A stretch of 40,184 nucleotides of DNA from an uncultured Afifella sp. (GCA_945787495.1 CALZIL010000014.1:1-40184); one strand, 5' to 3'. Numbered from the stretch's first letter, positions 14,602 through 23,074 are shown. Numbers and translations are program-made. Notes: a model not told the origin generated them from the sequence alone.

Positions 14602-16893
14602 ATGAGCTGGCCTGTGACACACGCTTCAGAAGCCTCTCCCACGATCAGCATGGACCGCCAGCCCAATTCATTTTGGGGCGGATGGGAAATCGGTCTCGTG
14701 GTTTTGATGGTGTTGCTCTATATCGGCGGGGTTATGCTCAATCCGAGGTTTTTCGGATCGGCTGACGCCTTTCTTGCCATACTGCGGGATGCGGCACGCT
14801 TCGGCACAATGGCCGTCGGCATGTCATTTGTCATCGTTAACAAGGATCTCGACCTGTCGGTCGGTTCCACCTACGGCCTGGTGGCTATCGTATTCTCGAT
14901 GGTCTTCTCTCCCACGGTCTACGACCTGGGCGTCGTTCCAGCGATCGCGATCTGCGTTGCCGTCGGGATGGGTATTGGTTTGATCAACGGTGTTCTGGTC
15001 ACCTATCTCCAGGTGCCGTCCTTCATCGCTACGCTGACGATGTTGTTCATTGGGCGGGGCATGGTTCTCGCTCTCAGCGGCGGCAAGACCATCGGGTATG
15101 ACATCAAGGCGAAAAATTACGATATCTTCTCCATAGGCGAAACCAATGCGCTTGGTTTCAACAATCAAATTCTAATATTTATTGCCGTTGCCGCCATTGG
15201 TGCGATCGTCCTAGCCCGCACCCGCTGGGGATACGAAACCTTTGCCACCGGCGGTAACGCGCTCGCCGCCGATTATGCCGGTATTTCCACCAAGAAGGTG
15301 CGTATTCGCGCCTATATGATTTCGGCGCTTTGCGCCACGCTCGCCGGTCTGATGGCCATGGCCCAGGACAAGACTGTCACCAGCCAGTATGGTCTGGGAT
15401 ACGAACTCATCATCATCGCCTCGGTCATCGTCGGAGGCGCATCAATCCTGGGCGGGCGCGGGCGCGTCATCGGATCATGTCTTGGGGCGGTGCTGATCGT
15501 CGTGATCGACAAGGTACTGCGCGAAGGTGTGCCAATTCAGCGGGTGATCAAGATTGGCGATACCGAGATGGTCGTCAATGCCATGGCCCAGTTGCCGCCT
15601 GGCGCGGTGCCAGCGTTTCTGGGGATGATTTTGTTGTTCGCCGTGCTAATCGAGCCGGTACTGATCCGCGGGAAATTACTGGAGCGAATCCGGGCCAGAC
15701 TGACTGGAAAACCTGTACCGCCGGCGCCAGATATCGACAGCGTCGCGATTGAAGGCACGCAAACCTACGGTAGCCGAGCCAGCGCGCGCGCGATGCGCGT
15801 GAAGGGACTTGCTTCGTTTGTTCACAGGCGAGACGCAGCGGCCATCATTTTGATGGTCGGGCTGTGGACGGTCGGCTTCTGGTTGCGGCCCGATTTCTGG
15901 GGTTCGCTGGACAATTCCTTCAATCTGATGCTGGCATTCACCGAAGTCGGTTTCCTTTCCATTGGCCTGACATTTGTTATCGCCAATGGCGACATCGACC
16001 TTTCGGTTGGCGCCGTTTTAGCCCTGTCCGGCGCGACTGCCGCCTTTTTCATGAAAACGCTTGGGGCCGATCCGCTGCTGGCTGTGACAATCGCGTTTTT
16101 TGCAGGAACGCTGGCTGGCGTCGTCAATGGTGTGTTGGTTACGCGCTTTGCGCTGCCAGCCTTTGTCGCAACGCTCGGCATGTTTTACATGGCACGCGGT
16201 CTCGGCGCCTGGATGGTTGCCGGACGGCAATTGTCGGGCTTTCCTGAAGAGTTCAATCTTGTTGGTCGCAAGGTGATCGAACTTCTGCGTTATTTGGGAA
16301 TCGCACCGGAAAGCGGCTTGATCCACGACATAGCGGCGGCGGTCAGCGTGCAGTCCCTGATCATGTTCGCGATCGCGATCGCGGCTGGAATCGTGCTGGG
16401 CTTTACGCCAATCGGGCAGATGGTTCTGGCGACAGGGGGGAGCCGGCGCGCGGCCGATTATTCCGGCATCAATACCAATCGGGTGCGGTTCCGCGCATTG
16501 GTGTTTTCAGCCATGTGCGCCTCACTTGCCGGCATCATTTATATCGCGTTCTTCCGCAGCTTCAATCCGCAGGCAGGGCAGTTGCGCGAACTGGATGCGA
16601 TTGCTGCCGTGATCATCGGTGGTGGATCGATTTTCGGCGGCTACGGATCGATATTGGGCTCCCTTGCAGGCGCGGCGGTCATCGCGTTGATCCGTGCATT
16701 GCTGTCGTTGCAGATATTCCTTTCCGACGGTTCGTCTTTTGTGATGCCGCAGCACTGGGTCAGTGTCTTCATTGGTTTGATTCTTATCGCGGCTGTTCTT
16801 GGTGATATCTGGTTCCGCCAGAATCGCATCTTGAGTGTGATGGCAACAAGGCTCGGCCTGAAGCGCGCCGGGCCGGAGATTGACGATGATTAA
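14602..16893 (+). CDS. Fused double-domain sugar ABC permease
   Basis: A 763-residue inner-membrane protein made of two complete RbsC-type permease domains in tandem, about residues 25-350 and 415-745, joined by a charged linker (about 351-410). Each half carries its own copy of the family blocks: GMSFVIVNKDLDLSVGS and GLTFVIANGDIDLSVGA; TGGNALAADYAGISTKK and TGGSRRAADYSGINTNR; ASVIVGGASILGGRGRV and AAVIIGGGSIFGGYGSI. Normal members are about 330-350 residues and form a dimer, so this protein should be a covalent pseudo-dimer. The halves differ considerably in sequence, so the fusion is not a fresh duplication, and the frame is open throughout. The gene overlaps the start of the ATPase gene (GATGATTAA). 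The first ATG at 14602 is used; another Met lies 16 codons later. Confidence 0.92.
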   Translation: MSWPVTHASEASPTISMDRQPNSFWGGWEIGLVVLMVLLYIGGVMLNPRFFGSADAFLAILRDAARFGTMAVGMSFVIVNKDLDLSVGSTYGLVAIVFSMVFSPTVYDLGVVPAIAICVAVGMGIGLINGVLVTYLQVPSFIATLTMLFIGRGMVLALSGGKTIGYDIKAKNYDIFSIGETNALGFNNQILIFIAVAAIGAIVLARTRWGYETFATGGNALAADYAGISTKKVRIRAYMISALCATLAGLMAMAQDKTVTSQYGLGYELIIIASVIVGGASILGGRGRVIGSCLGAVLIVVIDKVLREGVPIQRVIKIGDTEMVVNAMAQLPPGAVPAFLGMILLFAVLIEPVLIRGKLLERIRARLTGKPVPPAPDIDSVAIEGTQTYGSRASARAMRVKGLASFVHRRDAAAIILMVGLWTVGFWLRPDFWGSLDNSFNLMLAFTEVGFLSIGLTFVIANGDIDLSVGAVLALSGATAAFFMKTLGADPLLAVTIAFFAGTLAGVVNGVLVTRFALPAFVATLGMFYMARGLGAWMVAGRQLSGFPEEFNLVGRKVIELLRYLGIAPESGLIHDIAAAVSVQSLIMFAIAIAAGIVLGFTPIGQMVLATGGSRRAADYSGINTNRVRFRALVFSAMCASLAGIIYIAFFRSFNPQAGQLRELDAIAAVIIGGGSIFGGYGSILGSLAGAAVIALIRALLSLQIFLSDGSSFVMPQHWVSVFIGLILIAAVLGDIWFRQNRILSVMATRLGLKRAGPEIDDD

Positions 16894-17692
16894 TCCTGGC
16901 AGTTCCTCAAGCATCGCCGAAACCGCAAACAGCAGCAGCGATTATATTATTGAGATGCGCAGCATCTCCAAGGCGTTCGGAGCTGTACGCGCCCTGCATA
17001 ACGTCAATTTCAATCTCCGGCCCGGGGAAATACTGGGCCTTGTCGGCGACAATTCGGCGGGCAAATCAACTTTGATGAAGTGTCTGACCGGCGCCTATCA
17101 GCGCGATGATGGCGACGTTCTGGTGGAAAACCAGTCGACCGATTTTTCCAATCCGCACGAAAGCCGCGACCGCGGAATTGAGATGATTTATCAGGATTTT
17201 GCTTTGTGCGGAAACATGGATGTCGGCCAGAACATTTTTCTGGGCCGCTGGCCGCGTAAGGGCTTCTTTCTGAACCGCCGAAAAATGTATGAAGATGCGT
17301 ATGCTGTGTTGCAACGCCTGAAGGTTGACGTCAATTCGGTCTATCAGAAGGTTGAAAGCCTTTCTGGCGGCCGACAGCAATCGGTGGCGATCGCACGGGC
17401 GATTTCATTTGAACCGAAGGTCGTCATTCTCGATGAGCCTACGGCCAATTTGTCAGTCATGGCGACCGAGCGTCTGCTTGAGACGATGCTGGAGCTGAAA
17501 AAGCACAATGTTGCGCAGGTTATCATCTCTCACAGGCTGACCGACATATTCCAGGTCGGCGACCGCGTTATGGTCCTCAAACGAGGCGAGAATGTCGGCG
17601 AACGGCTTGTGGCGGATACGACGGAACACGAAATCCTGGGAATTATCGTCTCCGGGACGCCTGAAAACGCGCAAAACGTCGAGACCGTTTGA
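16886..17692 (+). CDS. Sugar ABC transporter ATP-binding protein (second system, single domain)
   Basis: The ATPase subunit for the importer whose permease and binding protein precede it. It has 268 residues with one ABC domain: Walker A GDNSAGKST (about 54-62), Q-loop IYQDFALC, signature LSGGRQQ, Walker B VVILDEPTA and switch His in IISHR. It is FrcA-type and similar to the protein at 157-897, including the unusual short length for the class. The start is the ATG at 16886, which overlaps the permease stop codon and has GGAG 7 bases upstream; the TTG at 16880 has no room for a ribosome-binding site. With a fused permease, two copies of this single ATPase would complete the transporter. The gene ends 82 bp before a convergent dehydrogenase, with no clear terminator. 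Confidence 0.93.
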   Translation: MINPGSSSSIAETANSSSDYIIEMRSISKAFGAVRALHNVNFNLRPGEILGLVGDNSAGKSTLMKCLTGAYQRDDGDVLVENQSTDFSNPHESRDRGIEMIYQDFALCGNMDVGQNIFLGRWPRKGFFLNRRKMYEDAYAVLQRLKVDVNSVYQKVESLSGGRQQSVAIARAISFEPKVVILDEPTANLSVMATERLLETMLELKKHNVAQVIISHRLTDIFQVGDRVMVLKRGENVGERLVADTTEHEILGIIVSGTPENAQNVETV

Positions 17693-17774
17693 AACTGCCC
17701 TCGTTGGTCAACGTCATTTCATAATGCGAAAACGCTAGGAAGCGGCGGACCGTTTCGCCATTTACGGGCCAGCC

Positions 17775-18536
17775 TTAAATCGATCCTGCCTCAACCATGT
17801 AGTTATTGGCCGTGCACATGGCGGCGTCGTCGGAGGCAAGAAAGAGCACCATGCGCGCGAGATAGACCGGCTCGATCAGGTCCGGCAGGCACTGCGACTC
17901 GCGTTGACGCTCAAGCGCCTCCGGCGTTGCCCAAAGTTCCTTCTGCCGCTCGGTCATTACCCAGCCTGGTACCACCGTGTTGACTCGAATGCGGTGCATT
18001 CCAAGATCGCGGGCGAAGGAGCGGGTCATGCCATGTACCCCGGCCTTGGACGTTGTGTAGACCGGCATGCCCCCGGAAGCTTCCCACCAGGAGTTGGAGC
18101 CAAAATTGACGATAGAGCCCTTGCCGGCGGCGATCATGCCGGGCGCCACCGCCTGGATGGCGAAGAACATGTGGCGCAGGTTTGTGGCAATGCGCTCGTC
18201 ATAGAAGTCGGGCGTCACGTCCTGCCATGCATGCCGGTCGTCGCGGGCGGCATTGTTGACCAAAACAGTCGCCGGCCCAAGGGCGGTTTCCAAGGCGGTA
18301 AAGGCACGCTTCAAGGCGTCTATGTCGCGCAGGTCGCAAGGCTCAAAACGAATATTGGTACCTTGCGTTTTCAGTTCAACGGCAAGCGCTTCACCACGCT
18401 CCGCGTCGATGTCGACGAAGCCGATTCGTGAACCCTGGGCGGCGAAGGCACGGACGATCTCCTCGCCGATACCTGACGCTCCGCCCGTGATGAAAACCAC
18501 CGTCTCATTCAGGCTCGGATAGACGGCAAAGGACAT
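17775..18536 (-). CDS. Short-chain sugar dehydrogenase (SDR family)
   Basis: A 253-residue NAD(P)-dependent classical SDR. The cofactor motif is TGGASGIG (17-24), an acidic residue in FVDID (about 40-44) favours NAD, the NNAA motif is near 94, and the catalytic residues are Ser147, Tyr160 and Lys164 (VYTTSK). The C-terminus is short and typical (AANNYMVEAG). Relatives of this kind oxidise L-rhamnose, L-fucose, D-galactose or L-arabinose to the 1,5- or 1,4-lactone. The SMP-30 lactonase gene about 240 bp away on the same strand would hydrolyse such a lactone, so sugar 1-dehydrogenase is my inference. The ATG at 18536 has GGGAG 8 bases upstream. It is convergent with the ABC operon that may import its substrate. 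Confidence 0.9.
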   Translation of the reverse strand: MSFAVYPSLNETVVFITGGASGIGEEIVRAFAAQGSRIGFVDIDAERGEALAVELKTQGTNIRFEPCDLRDIDALKRAFTALETALGPATVLVNNAARDDRHAWQDVTPDFYDERIATNLRHMFFAIQAVAPGMIAAGKGSIVNFGSNSWWEASGGMPVYTTSKAGVHGMTRSFARDLGMHRIRVNTVVPGWVMTERQKELWATPEALERQRESQCLPDLIEPVYLARMVLFLASDDAAMCTANNYMVEAGSI

Positions 18537-18611
18537 GGGGCAACTCCCGTCTGGTCAAGCGGTCACCCCGGTTTTGATGAAATATTCGTCGACGTCAAGG
18601 CGCGCACCGTC

Positions 18612-18689
18612 GATCCAAATATCAATGCGCTGGTCGATGCTGCCGACCTGTCTGTGAAAAGTGGAGAGTGCATCTGGATCTGGATCCGC
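18612..18689 (+). pseudogene. 3' relic of a Gfo/Idh/MocA oxidoreductase gene
   Basis: The plus-strand frame reads NALVDAADLSVKSGECIWI, which matches the C-terminus of the intact oxidoreductase at 2561-3580 (YALVDAAYLSAKSGECIRI). No start codon or other part of the enzyme precedes it, and the stop codon of the intact gene (TAG) is TGG here. It therefore looks like the broken end of a related gene carried here with its downstream sequence. Confidence 0.65.
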
Positions 18690-18779
18690 CGACGGAACGA
18701 GTGGCGCTTTGAGACCATGTCGAGACTTCGGATTTTGGCACCGAACCAACTTCCGGGGGCCTCCGGACGGCGCCCTTTC
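18612..18779 (+). repeat. Duplicated segment, copy D
   Basis: This stretch aligns with 2461-2635 of the opposite strand. It covers the relic gene end and then about 90 bases that lie beyond the stop codon in the other copy, including GAGACTTCGG and GGGCCTCCGGA. It fills most of the gap between the SDR gene and the SMP-30 gene and touches the last codons of the latter. Confidence 0.7.
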
Positions 18780-19674
18780 AAGGTCTTTGCGCACCTGTCG
18801 CCGCAACATAGACAGAGAACAGATACTCCGTTGCGGTGATGAACAGCCGGTTCCGTTTCGGACCTCCGAAAGTCAGGTTCGCGGCCATGGTCGGCAGGCG
18901 GATCTTGCCGAGCAGATCGCCTTCCGGCGAATAGCAATGGACCCCGTCTTGCGCGCTGGTCCAGACGTTTCCGTCGGTGTCGAGCCGGAAACCATCGGGA
19001 AGCCCGGGCGAAACCTCGGCGAATATTCGGTCGCGGGTTAGCCGGTTATCCGACGCAACATCGAAGGTGCGGATATGATGCGGCCCGTCAGGATCGTGGG
19101 TCACGCCGGAATCGGCGATGTAAAGAATCGACTCGTCGGGCGAAAACGCGATGCCGTTTGGCTTGACGAAATCATCGACCGCGATGCGGATTTCGCCGGT
19201 TTCTGGATCGACACGGAAAACGAAGCAACCGGCCTGCTCCTGCTCGCCTTTGTGCCCTTCATAGTCGCTCATGATGCCGTAGGTCGGATCGGTGAACCAG
19301 ATCGTGCCATCGGATTTGACGACCACGTCATTGGGCGAATTCAGGCGCTTGCCGTCATAGCCGTCGGCGATGACCGTAATTGTCCCGTCCGGCTCTGTGC
19401 GCGTGACAGAACGGCTCCCGTGCTCACAGGTCACGAGCCGGCCTTCCCGGTCGCGGGTATTGCCGTTCGCATAGCGGGAATCAGCGCGAAATACGTCGAC
19501 GCCGAGATCCGGGATCCAGCGAAGCATTCGGTTGTTCGGGATATCGCTCCACGCGAGAAAGCCGGCGTCGCCGAACCAGACGGGGCCCTCCGACCAGCGG
19601 CACTGGTCAAACAGAGTCTCGACCTTCGCCGTGGGTACCGTCAGTTGGTGCGCGACGGCCCGGCCCGAAACCAA
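18778..19674 (-). CDS. SMP-30/gluconolactonase-family sugar lactonase
   Basis: A six-bladed beta-propeller lactonase, 298 residues from the proposed start. Metal-site residues are visible: Glu in RWSEGPVW, Asn in LNSPNDVVV, Asn in VKPNGIAFSPDE and Asp in LPDGFRLD. WFTDPTYG and NVWTSAQDG are further family blocks. It opens aldonolactones to aldonic acids in the step after a sugar 1-dehydrogenase; the SDR gene downstream on the same strand is the likely supplier. I choose the TTG at 19674, which has GGAG 6 bases upstream; the open frame extends to an ATG at 19734, but those 20 residues have no family support. Its last codons run into duplicated segment D, so the C-terminal three or four residues may be of recent origin. 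Confidence 0.87.
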   Translation of the reverse strand: MVSGRAVAHQLTVPTAKVETLFDQCRWSEGPVWFGDAGFLAWSDIPNNRMLRWIPDLGVDVFRADSRYANGNTRDREGRLVTCEHGSRSVTRTEPDGTITVIADGYDGKRLNSPNDVVVKSDGTIWFTDPTYGIMSDYEGHKGEQEQAGCFVFRVDPETGEIRIAVDDFVKPNGIAFSPDESILYIADSGVTHDPDGPHHIRTFDVASDNRLTRDRIFAEVSPGLPDGFRLDTDGNVWTSAQDGVHCYSPEGDLLGKIRLPTMAANLTFGGPKRNRLFITATEYLFSVYVAATGAQRP

Positions 19675-19748
19675 ATGGTTCTCCGGCCCCCTGGATTCAT
19701 CACCTCTTTTACGACTTGCTGCCGCTTGCAACAACGATCACGGAAACA

Positions 19749-19859
19749 ATGATAACGCCCGTGAGAATCAAACGGTACACGCAGGAGGCTCTGGCCGCGT
19801 CGGCGTATGTCAGGGCGTTGGTAAAACTGTTGAAGCCGACACTGGACGAGATTGCTTAA
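19749..19859 (+). CDS. Short ORF of 36 codons, possible gene fragment
   Basis: An ATG-to-TAA frame encoding a basic, helix-forming peptide that ends in RALVKLLKPTLDEIA. Its composition looks like the tail of a real protein rather than random translation, with GGA 6 bases before the ATG. It does not match anything I can name. It may be a small protein or the remnant of a gene removed when the neighbouring insertion sequence region formed. Confidence 0.25.
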   Translation: MITPVRIKRYTQEALAASAYVRALVKLLKPTLDEIA

Positions 19860-19995
19860 ACGCGATGGGCCTCTAGCTTCCGTCGCGAACCGGCCACGTA
19901 GGCATCCGCTCGACACCATCCAGATCGCCCAATAATTTCTCATTTTGCCTGGTATAAGATATCGGTCAGGCCAGATAATGATCGAGGATTTCGAT

Positions 19996-20391
19996 ATGAC
20001 ACGCAACACTAGCGCGCCGCTTTGGCCGTGGTGGCCAGAGGTAAATGTCAACCTGCCTAGCGGTGATGTGACCCAGGACATCCTCCGAGAGTGGTTTTCG
20101 CAGAAGTATGAGTTCAATTTTGCAGGAAACTCAAAAATTGAAGCCGAAGTCGTTGCGAAAGTTGCTAGCTACGGCAAGCAGCTTGGCATTTTGTCGGAGG
20201 CGGTTTTGGAATTAGCCGGCAGAAGAAAGGGGGACTCTCTGGACCGACTGGAGGCGTTGGTAAAGAAGATCGATGCGATAAAGCGAGAGAGCAAGAAGGA
20301 ACTTGTGGAGGACGCGGAGCGTGCTCTAGACACGCTTCAGAGAGCTGACTCTGCAGCCTTCAGCAAGCTTATGAAAAAGCACAAGCAATGA
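19996..20391 (+). CDS. Uncharacterised 131-residue protein
   Basis: I do not recognise this protein. It has no signal peptide or membrane segment. After a short Trp/Pro-rich start (APLWPWWPEVNVNLP) there is a segment with QKYEFNFAGNSKIEAEVV. The rest is charged and helical (residues about 75-131, rich in Lys, Glu and Asp) and probably forms a coiled coil or helical bundle, ending in KLMKKHKQ. This layout is loosely like phasins or small scaffold proteins, but there is no motif to support either. The ATG at 19996 has GAGG 8 bases upstream; an in-frame ATG at 19978 is also possible. It stands alone between the sugar region and the insertion sequence, and its base composition looks less GC-rich than its neighbours, so transfer is possible. 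Confidence 0.6.
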   Translation: MTRNTSAPLWPWWPEVNVNLPSGDVTQDILREWFSQKYEFNFAGNSKIEAEVVAKVASYGKQLGILSEAVLELAGRRKGDSLDRLEALVKKIDAIKRESKKELVEDAERALDTLQRADSAAFSKLMKKHKQ

Positions 20392-20547
20392 GCTGTCTTC
20401 CGGCGTTGGAGTTCCCTTGGACTTAAGGCGCAGGGTAAAAGGGTCGCCAGCGGCGGCGTCGCCGAACTGGACGCCACAGACGCCCGCAGCGGCACGAAAA
20501 AACTTTGCCATGAGGACTTAGCCGGTTTGGACGTGATGCGCGTCAGC

Positions 20548-21356
20548 GGGCGTTGTCACGTTGTCAAACTGCAGTCGCGTGAATCTCGGGCGTCAACCTC
20601 TGCTCAAGCGGCAGCGGTTGCGGTCTGCCAGGTCCTTATTGCCTCGTTTCGAAACTGGCGTAATGTTCTTCGGGAAATAAGATGGCGTTGGACGTTGAAG
20701 GTGTTGTAGACGGCGGCATGGGTGGAGAGAAATCGCTGCGCTGATCCAGCCGATTTAAAACATTGCATTCGTCGTTCGCGTTGCCGAACTGGCAGATGAG
20801 AATTCTCCGCCCGATTGTTCTTCCTGCCACCAAAATCATGGTGCTTGGAAAGCCCCAGATCCTTCAGAGCAGCGCCATATGATGGCAGTTTGTCGGTGAT
20901 GAACGCATCAGGGACAAAGCTCTGTTTCTTCAACAAATTGCGCATCAGTTTCAGCGCGGCTGTTTTGTTTGGCCCGGATTGAGCCAGGATACCCAGCACT
21001 TCGCCTTCACTATCGACCGCACGCCATAGGTACATGCGCTTGCCATTGATCGACACGAACATCTCATCGAGGCGCCACCGGCCGTCTGGTCGAGGGCGCG
21101 TTGTCCTCAGTCTTCGGGCATAGGCCTGCCCAAACTTCAATGCCCAGCGCCGGACCGTTTCGCAGGAAACATCTATCCCCCGCTCAGCGAGCAGATCCTC
21201 GACATCACGGAAGCTCAGGGGAAACCGGAAATACAGCCAGACGGAGTGCTGAATGATCTCGGGCGGGAAGCGGTGGCGGCAATAGCTGATCTTTCTCATC
21301 CCGGGAGGCTAGTGGCTCGCCAGACCGAAGGCATCCGGTTTTATGTGACAGTTCCC
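20548..21356 (-). mobile_element. IS6-family insertion sequence
   Basis: An element of about 809 bp around a complete IS6-type transposase. The proposed ends are GGGCGTTGTCACGT (20548-20561) and, read inward from the other side, GGGAACTGTCACAT (complement of 21343-21356), which share 10 of 14 positions. Size and layout fit the family. The 8-bp flanks (GCGTCAGC and ATTTGAAC) do not match, so no target duplication remains, which suggests later recombination or that an end is misplaced. Confidence 0.65.
20604..21299 (-). CDS. IS6-family transposase
   Basis: A 231-residue DDE transposase, apparently intact. An N-terminal helix-turn-helix region (RFPPEIIQHSVWLYFRFPLS, then DVEDLLAERGIDVS and ETVRRWALKFG) binds the ends. 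The catalytic acids are Asp78 in WRLDEMFVSI, Asp136 in FITDKLPSY and Glu165 in NNRAENSHLP. The C-terminal HAAVYNTFNVQRHLISR block is typical of the alphaproteobacterial branch. It catalyses replicative, cointegrate-forming transposition. No passenger gene lies within the element. The start is the ATG at 21299. It separates the sugar-catabolic island from the purine block, and may have helped to join them. Confidence 0.93.
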   Translation of the reverse strand: MRKISYCRHRFPPEIIQHSVWLYFRFPLSFRDVEDLLAERGIDVSCETVRRWALKFGQAYARRLRTTRPRPDGRWRLDEMFVSINGKRMYLWRAVDSEGEVLGILAQSGPNKTAALKLMRNLLKKQSFVPDAFITDKLPSYGAALKDLGLSKHHDFGGRKNNRAENSHLPVRQRERRMQCFKSAGSAQRFLSTHAAVYNTFNVQRHLISRRTLRQFRNEAIRTWQTATAAA

Positions 21357-21661
21357 ATTTGAACACCCGACGCAAAATCGAGCCCTTTTTACCTTACGAA
21401 AAATCACTAAAGTGCACCATGAGCTCTTTGTTTAAGGCGGATAAGCCGCTCCCTCGGCGTTGACTTCCCGAGGTGTCAATTTCCGCGGGTGTCTACTCAC
21501 GGCGGTGACTGTGTCCGGTCTTTCTGCCATTATCGACCGCACCGTGAATATCACCAGGTTCAGAGTGTCGGGCAGACAGTCTTTCACGATCTGACGGTAT
21601 GGAGCGGGCGCAGCCGTTCCAGAAGCAAGTGAATCGGCTGTTCACAGGGGGAGAAAATCAA
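21357..21661. other. 305-bp intergenic region before the NCS2 permease
   Basis: No gene is visible between the insertion sequence end and the permease start. The stretch GACTTCCCGAGGTGTCAATT, followed by CGCGGGTGTCTACTCACGG, looks like debris of another mobile element, but I cannot identify it. The last 20 bases hold the strong ribosome-binding site GGGGGAG of the permease. I recognise no riboswitch or clear promoter. Confidence 0.45.
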
Positions 21662-23074
21662 ATGGCGACAGATACTTCAATCGGGACACTGGAACAACTC
21701 CGCGATCCCGAATACACGCCGCCCGTTGCCAAAGCGATACCGCTTGGGATCCAGCATATCCTGGCGATGTTCATCTCAAACGTCACGCCTGCGATCATCG
21801 TCGCCGGCGCCGCGGGGTTTGGATTTGGTTCGAATTCTCCAGACTTTCCCCAGCTAATCTACATGATTCAGATGTCGATGTTTTTTGCTGGCATCGCGAC
21901 TCTGTTCCAGACCATTGGATTCGGCCCGGTCGGTGCCAGGCTTCCCGTTGTGCAGGGCACCAGTTTCGCCTTCATTCCGATCATGATCCCTCTGGTGGCG
22001 GGCAAGGGTGTCGAGGCCCTCCCTGCGCTTTTCGGTGGTGTCCTCATCGGTGGTTTGTTTCACGCTCTTCTTGGTACCTTCATCGGCCGCATCCGTTTTG
22101 CCCTGCCGCCACTGGTGACCGGTCTGGTGGTGTTGATGATCGGGCTCGCCCTGGTGAAGGTCGGCATTCAATATGCGGCGGGCGGCATCCCGGCCATCGA
22201 CAAACCTGAATATGGCAGCTTGCAAAATTGGTTTGTGGCACTGGTCGTCATTCTGGCAACGCTGGGTCTGAAATTCTTTACGCGCGGCATGCTATCGGTT
22301 GCAGCAGTTTTGCTTGGCCTGATTGCCGGCTATGTCGTGGCGCTGGCACTTGGCATGGTAAGCTTCGGAAACGTGGGGAGGGCGGCGGCGTTTGCCGTGC
22401 CCGATCCCTTCCATTTCGGCTTTGAATTTAGTCTTGCTGCCGTGATCGGCTTTTGCCTGATGGCCTTCGTCTCTGCAGTCGAAACTGTGGGTGATGTTTC
22501 GGGCATAACGAAAGGTGGGGCCGGCCGCGAAGCGACCGACAAGGAGATCGTTGGCGCAACCTATGCGGACGGGCTTGGCACCGCGGTTGCCGGCGTATTT
22601 GGTGGATTGCCGAACACCTCCTTCAGCCAGAATGTCGGGCTGATAGCCATGACGGGCGTCATGAGCCGCCACGTGGTGACCATCGGTGCACTCTTCCTGA
22701 TCCTGGCTGGTTTGATCCCGAAAGTCGGGGCATTGATCTCGACAATTCCTATCGAAGTCCTCGGCGGCGGAGTTATCGTGATGTTCGGGATGGTTTGTGC
22801 TGCGGGCGTCTCCATGCTGTCAGATGTGGATTGGAACCGCCGCAATATGGTGATTTTCGCGGTTTCGCTCGCGGTCGGCCTTGGCCTGCAGCTGGAGCCC
22901 AAAGCGCTGCAATATCTGCCGGACACATTGCGTATCTTGATGACCTCTGGCCTTCTTCCAGCAGCCATCCTCGCAATTATCCTCAATCTCGTAATTCCGG
23001 AGGAACTTACCGACGAGCAGACCGAGGAGATCTCCGGCGGCCATGCGGGTCACAAACATGACGATCATGTCTGA
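21662..23074 (+). CDS. NCS2-family purine/urate permease
   Basis: A 470-residue inner-membrane nucleobase:cation symporter of the NCS2 (NAT) family with about 14 hydrophobic segments. Conserved blocks are QHILAMFISNVTPAI in TM1, VVQGTSFAFIP in TM3 (substrate site), AVETVGDVSGI in TM8 with its key Glu, and GLPNTSFSQNVGLI in TM10, the NAT signature region. The C-terminus is cytoplasmic and His-rich (GHAGHKHDDHV). This branch imports xanthine or urate in symport with protons. The E. coli ygfK-ssnA-ygfM-xdhD cluster also has NCS2 permeases for urate and xanthine beside it, which supports a purine. The start ATG at 21662 has GGGGGAG 8 bases upstream; an earlier in-frame ATG at 21599 is unlikely. 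No operon partner follows directly. Confidence 0.92.
   Translation: MATDTSIGTLEQLRDPEYTPPVAKAIPLGIQHILAMFISNVTPAIIVAGAAGFGFGSNSPDFPQLIYMIQMSMFFAGIATLFQTIGFGPVGARLPVVQGTSFAFIPIMIPLVAGKGVEALPALFGGVLIGGLFHALLGTFIGRIRFALPPLVTGLVVLMIGLALVKVGIQYAAGGIPAIDKPEYGSLQNWFVALVVILATLGLKFFTRGMLSVAAVLLGLIAGYVVALALGMVSFGNVGRAAAFAVPDPFHFGFEFSLAAVIGFCLMAFVSAVETVGDVSGITKGGAGREATDKEIVGATYADGLGTAVAGVFGGLPNTSFSQNVGLIAMTGVMSRHVVTIGALFLILAGLIPKVGALISTIPIEVLGGGVIVMFGMVCAAGVSMLSDVDWNRRNMVIFAVSLAVGLGLQLEPKALQYLPDTLRILMTSGLLPAAILAIILNLVIPEELTDEQTEEISGGHAGHKHDDHV

Noticed and set aside
18555-18809. Minus-strand frame ending IDIWIDGARLDVDEYFIK
   Set aside because: It lies antisense to the oxidoreductase relic and its composition follows from that; no independent support.
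20326-20511. Minus-strand frame starting MAKFFRAAAGVCGVQFG
   Set aside because: It has a protein-like start, but overlaps the end of the 131-residue gene, lacks a convincing ribosome-binding site and matches nothing I can name; possibly old mobile-element debris.
21599-21661. Upstream start for the NCS2 permease
   Set aside because: The 21 extra residues are not conserved-looking, and the ATG at 21662 has a strong ribosome-binding site.
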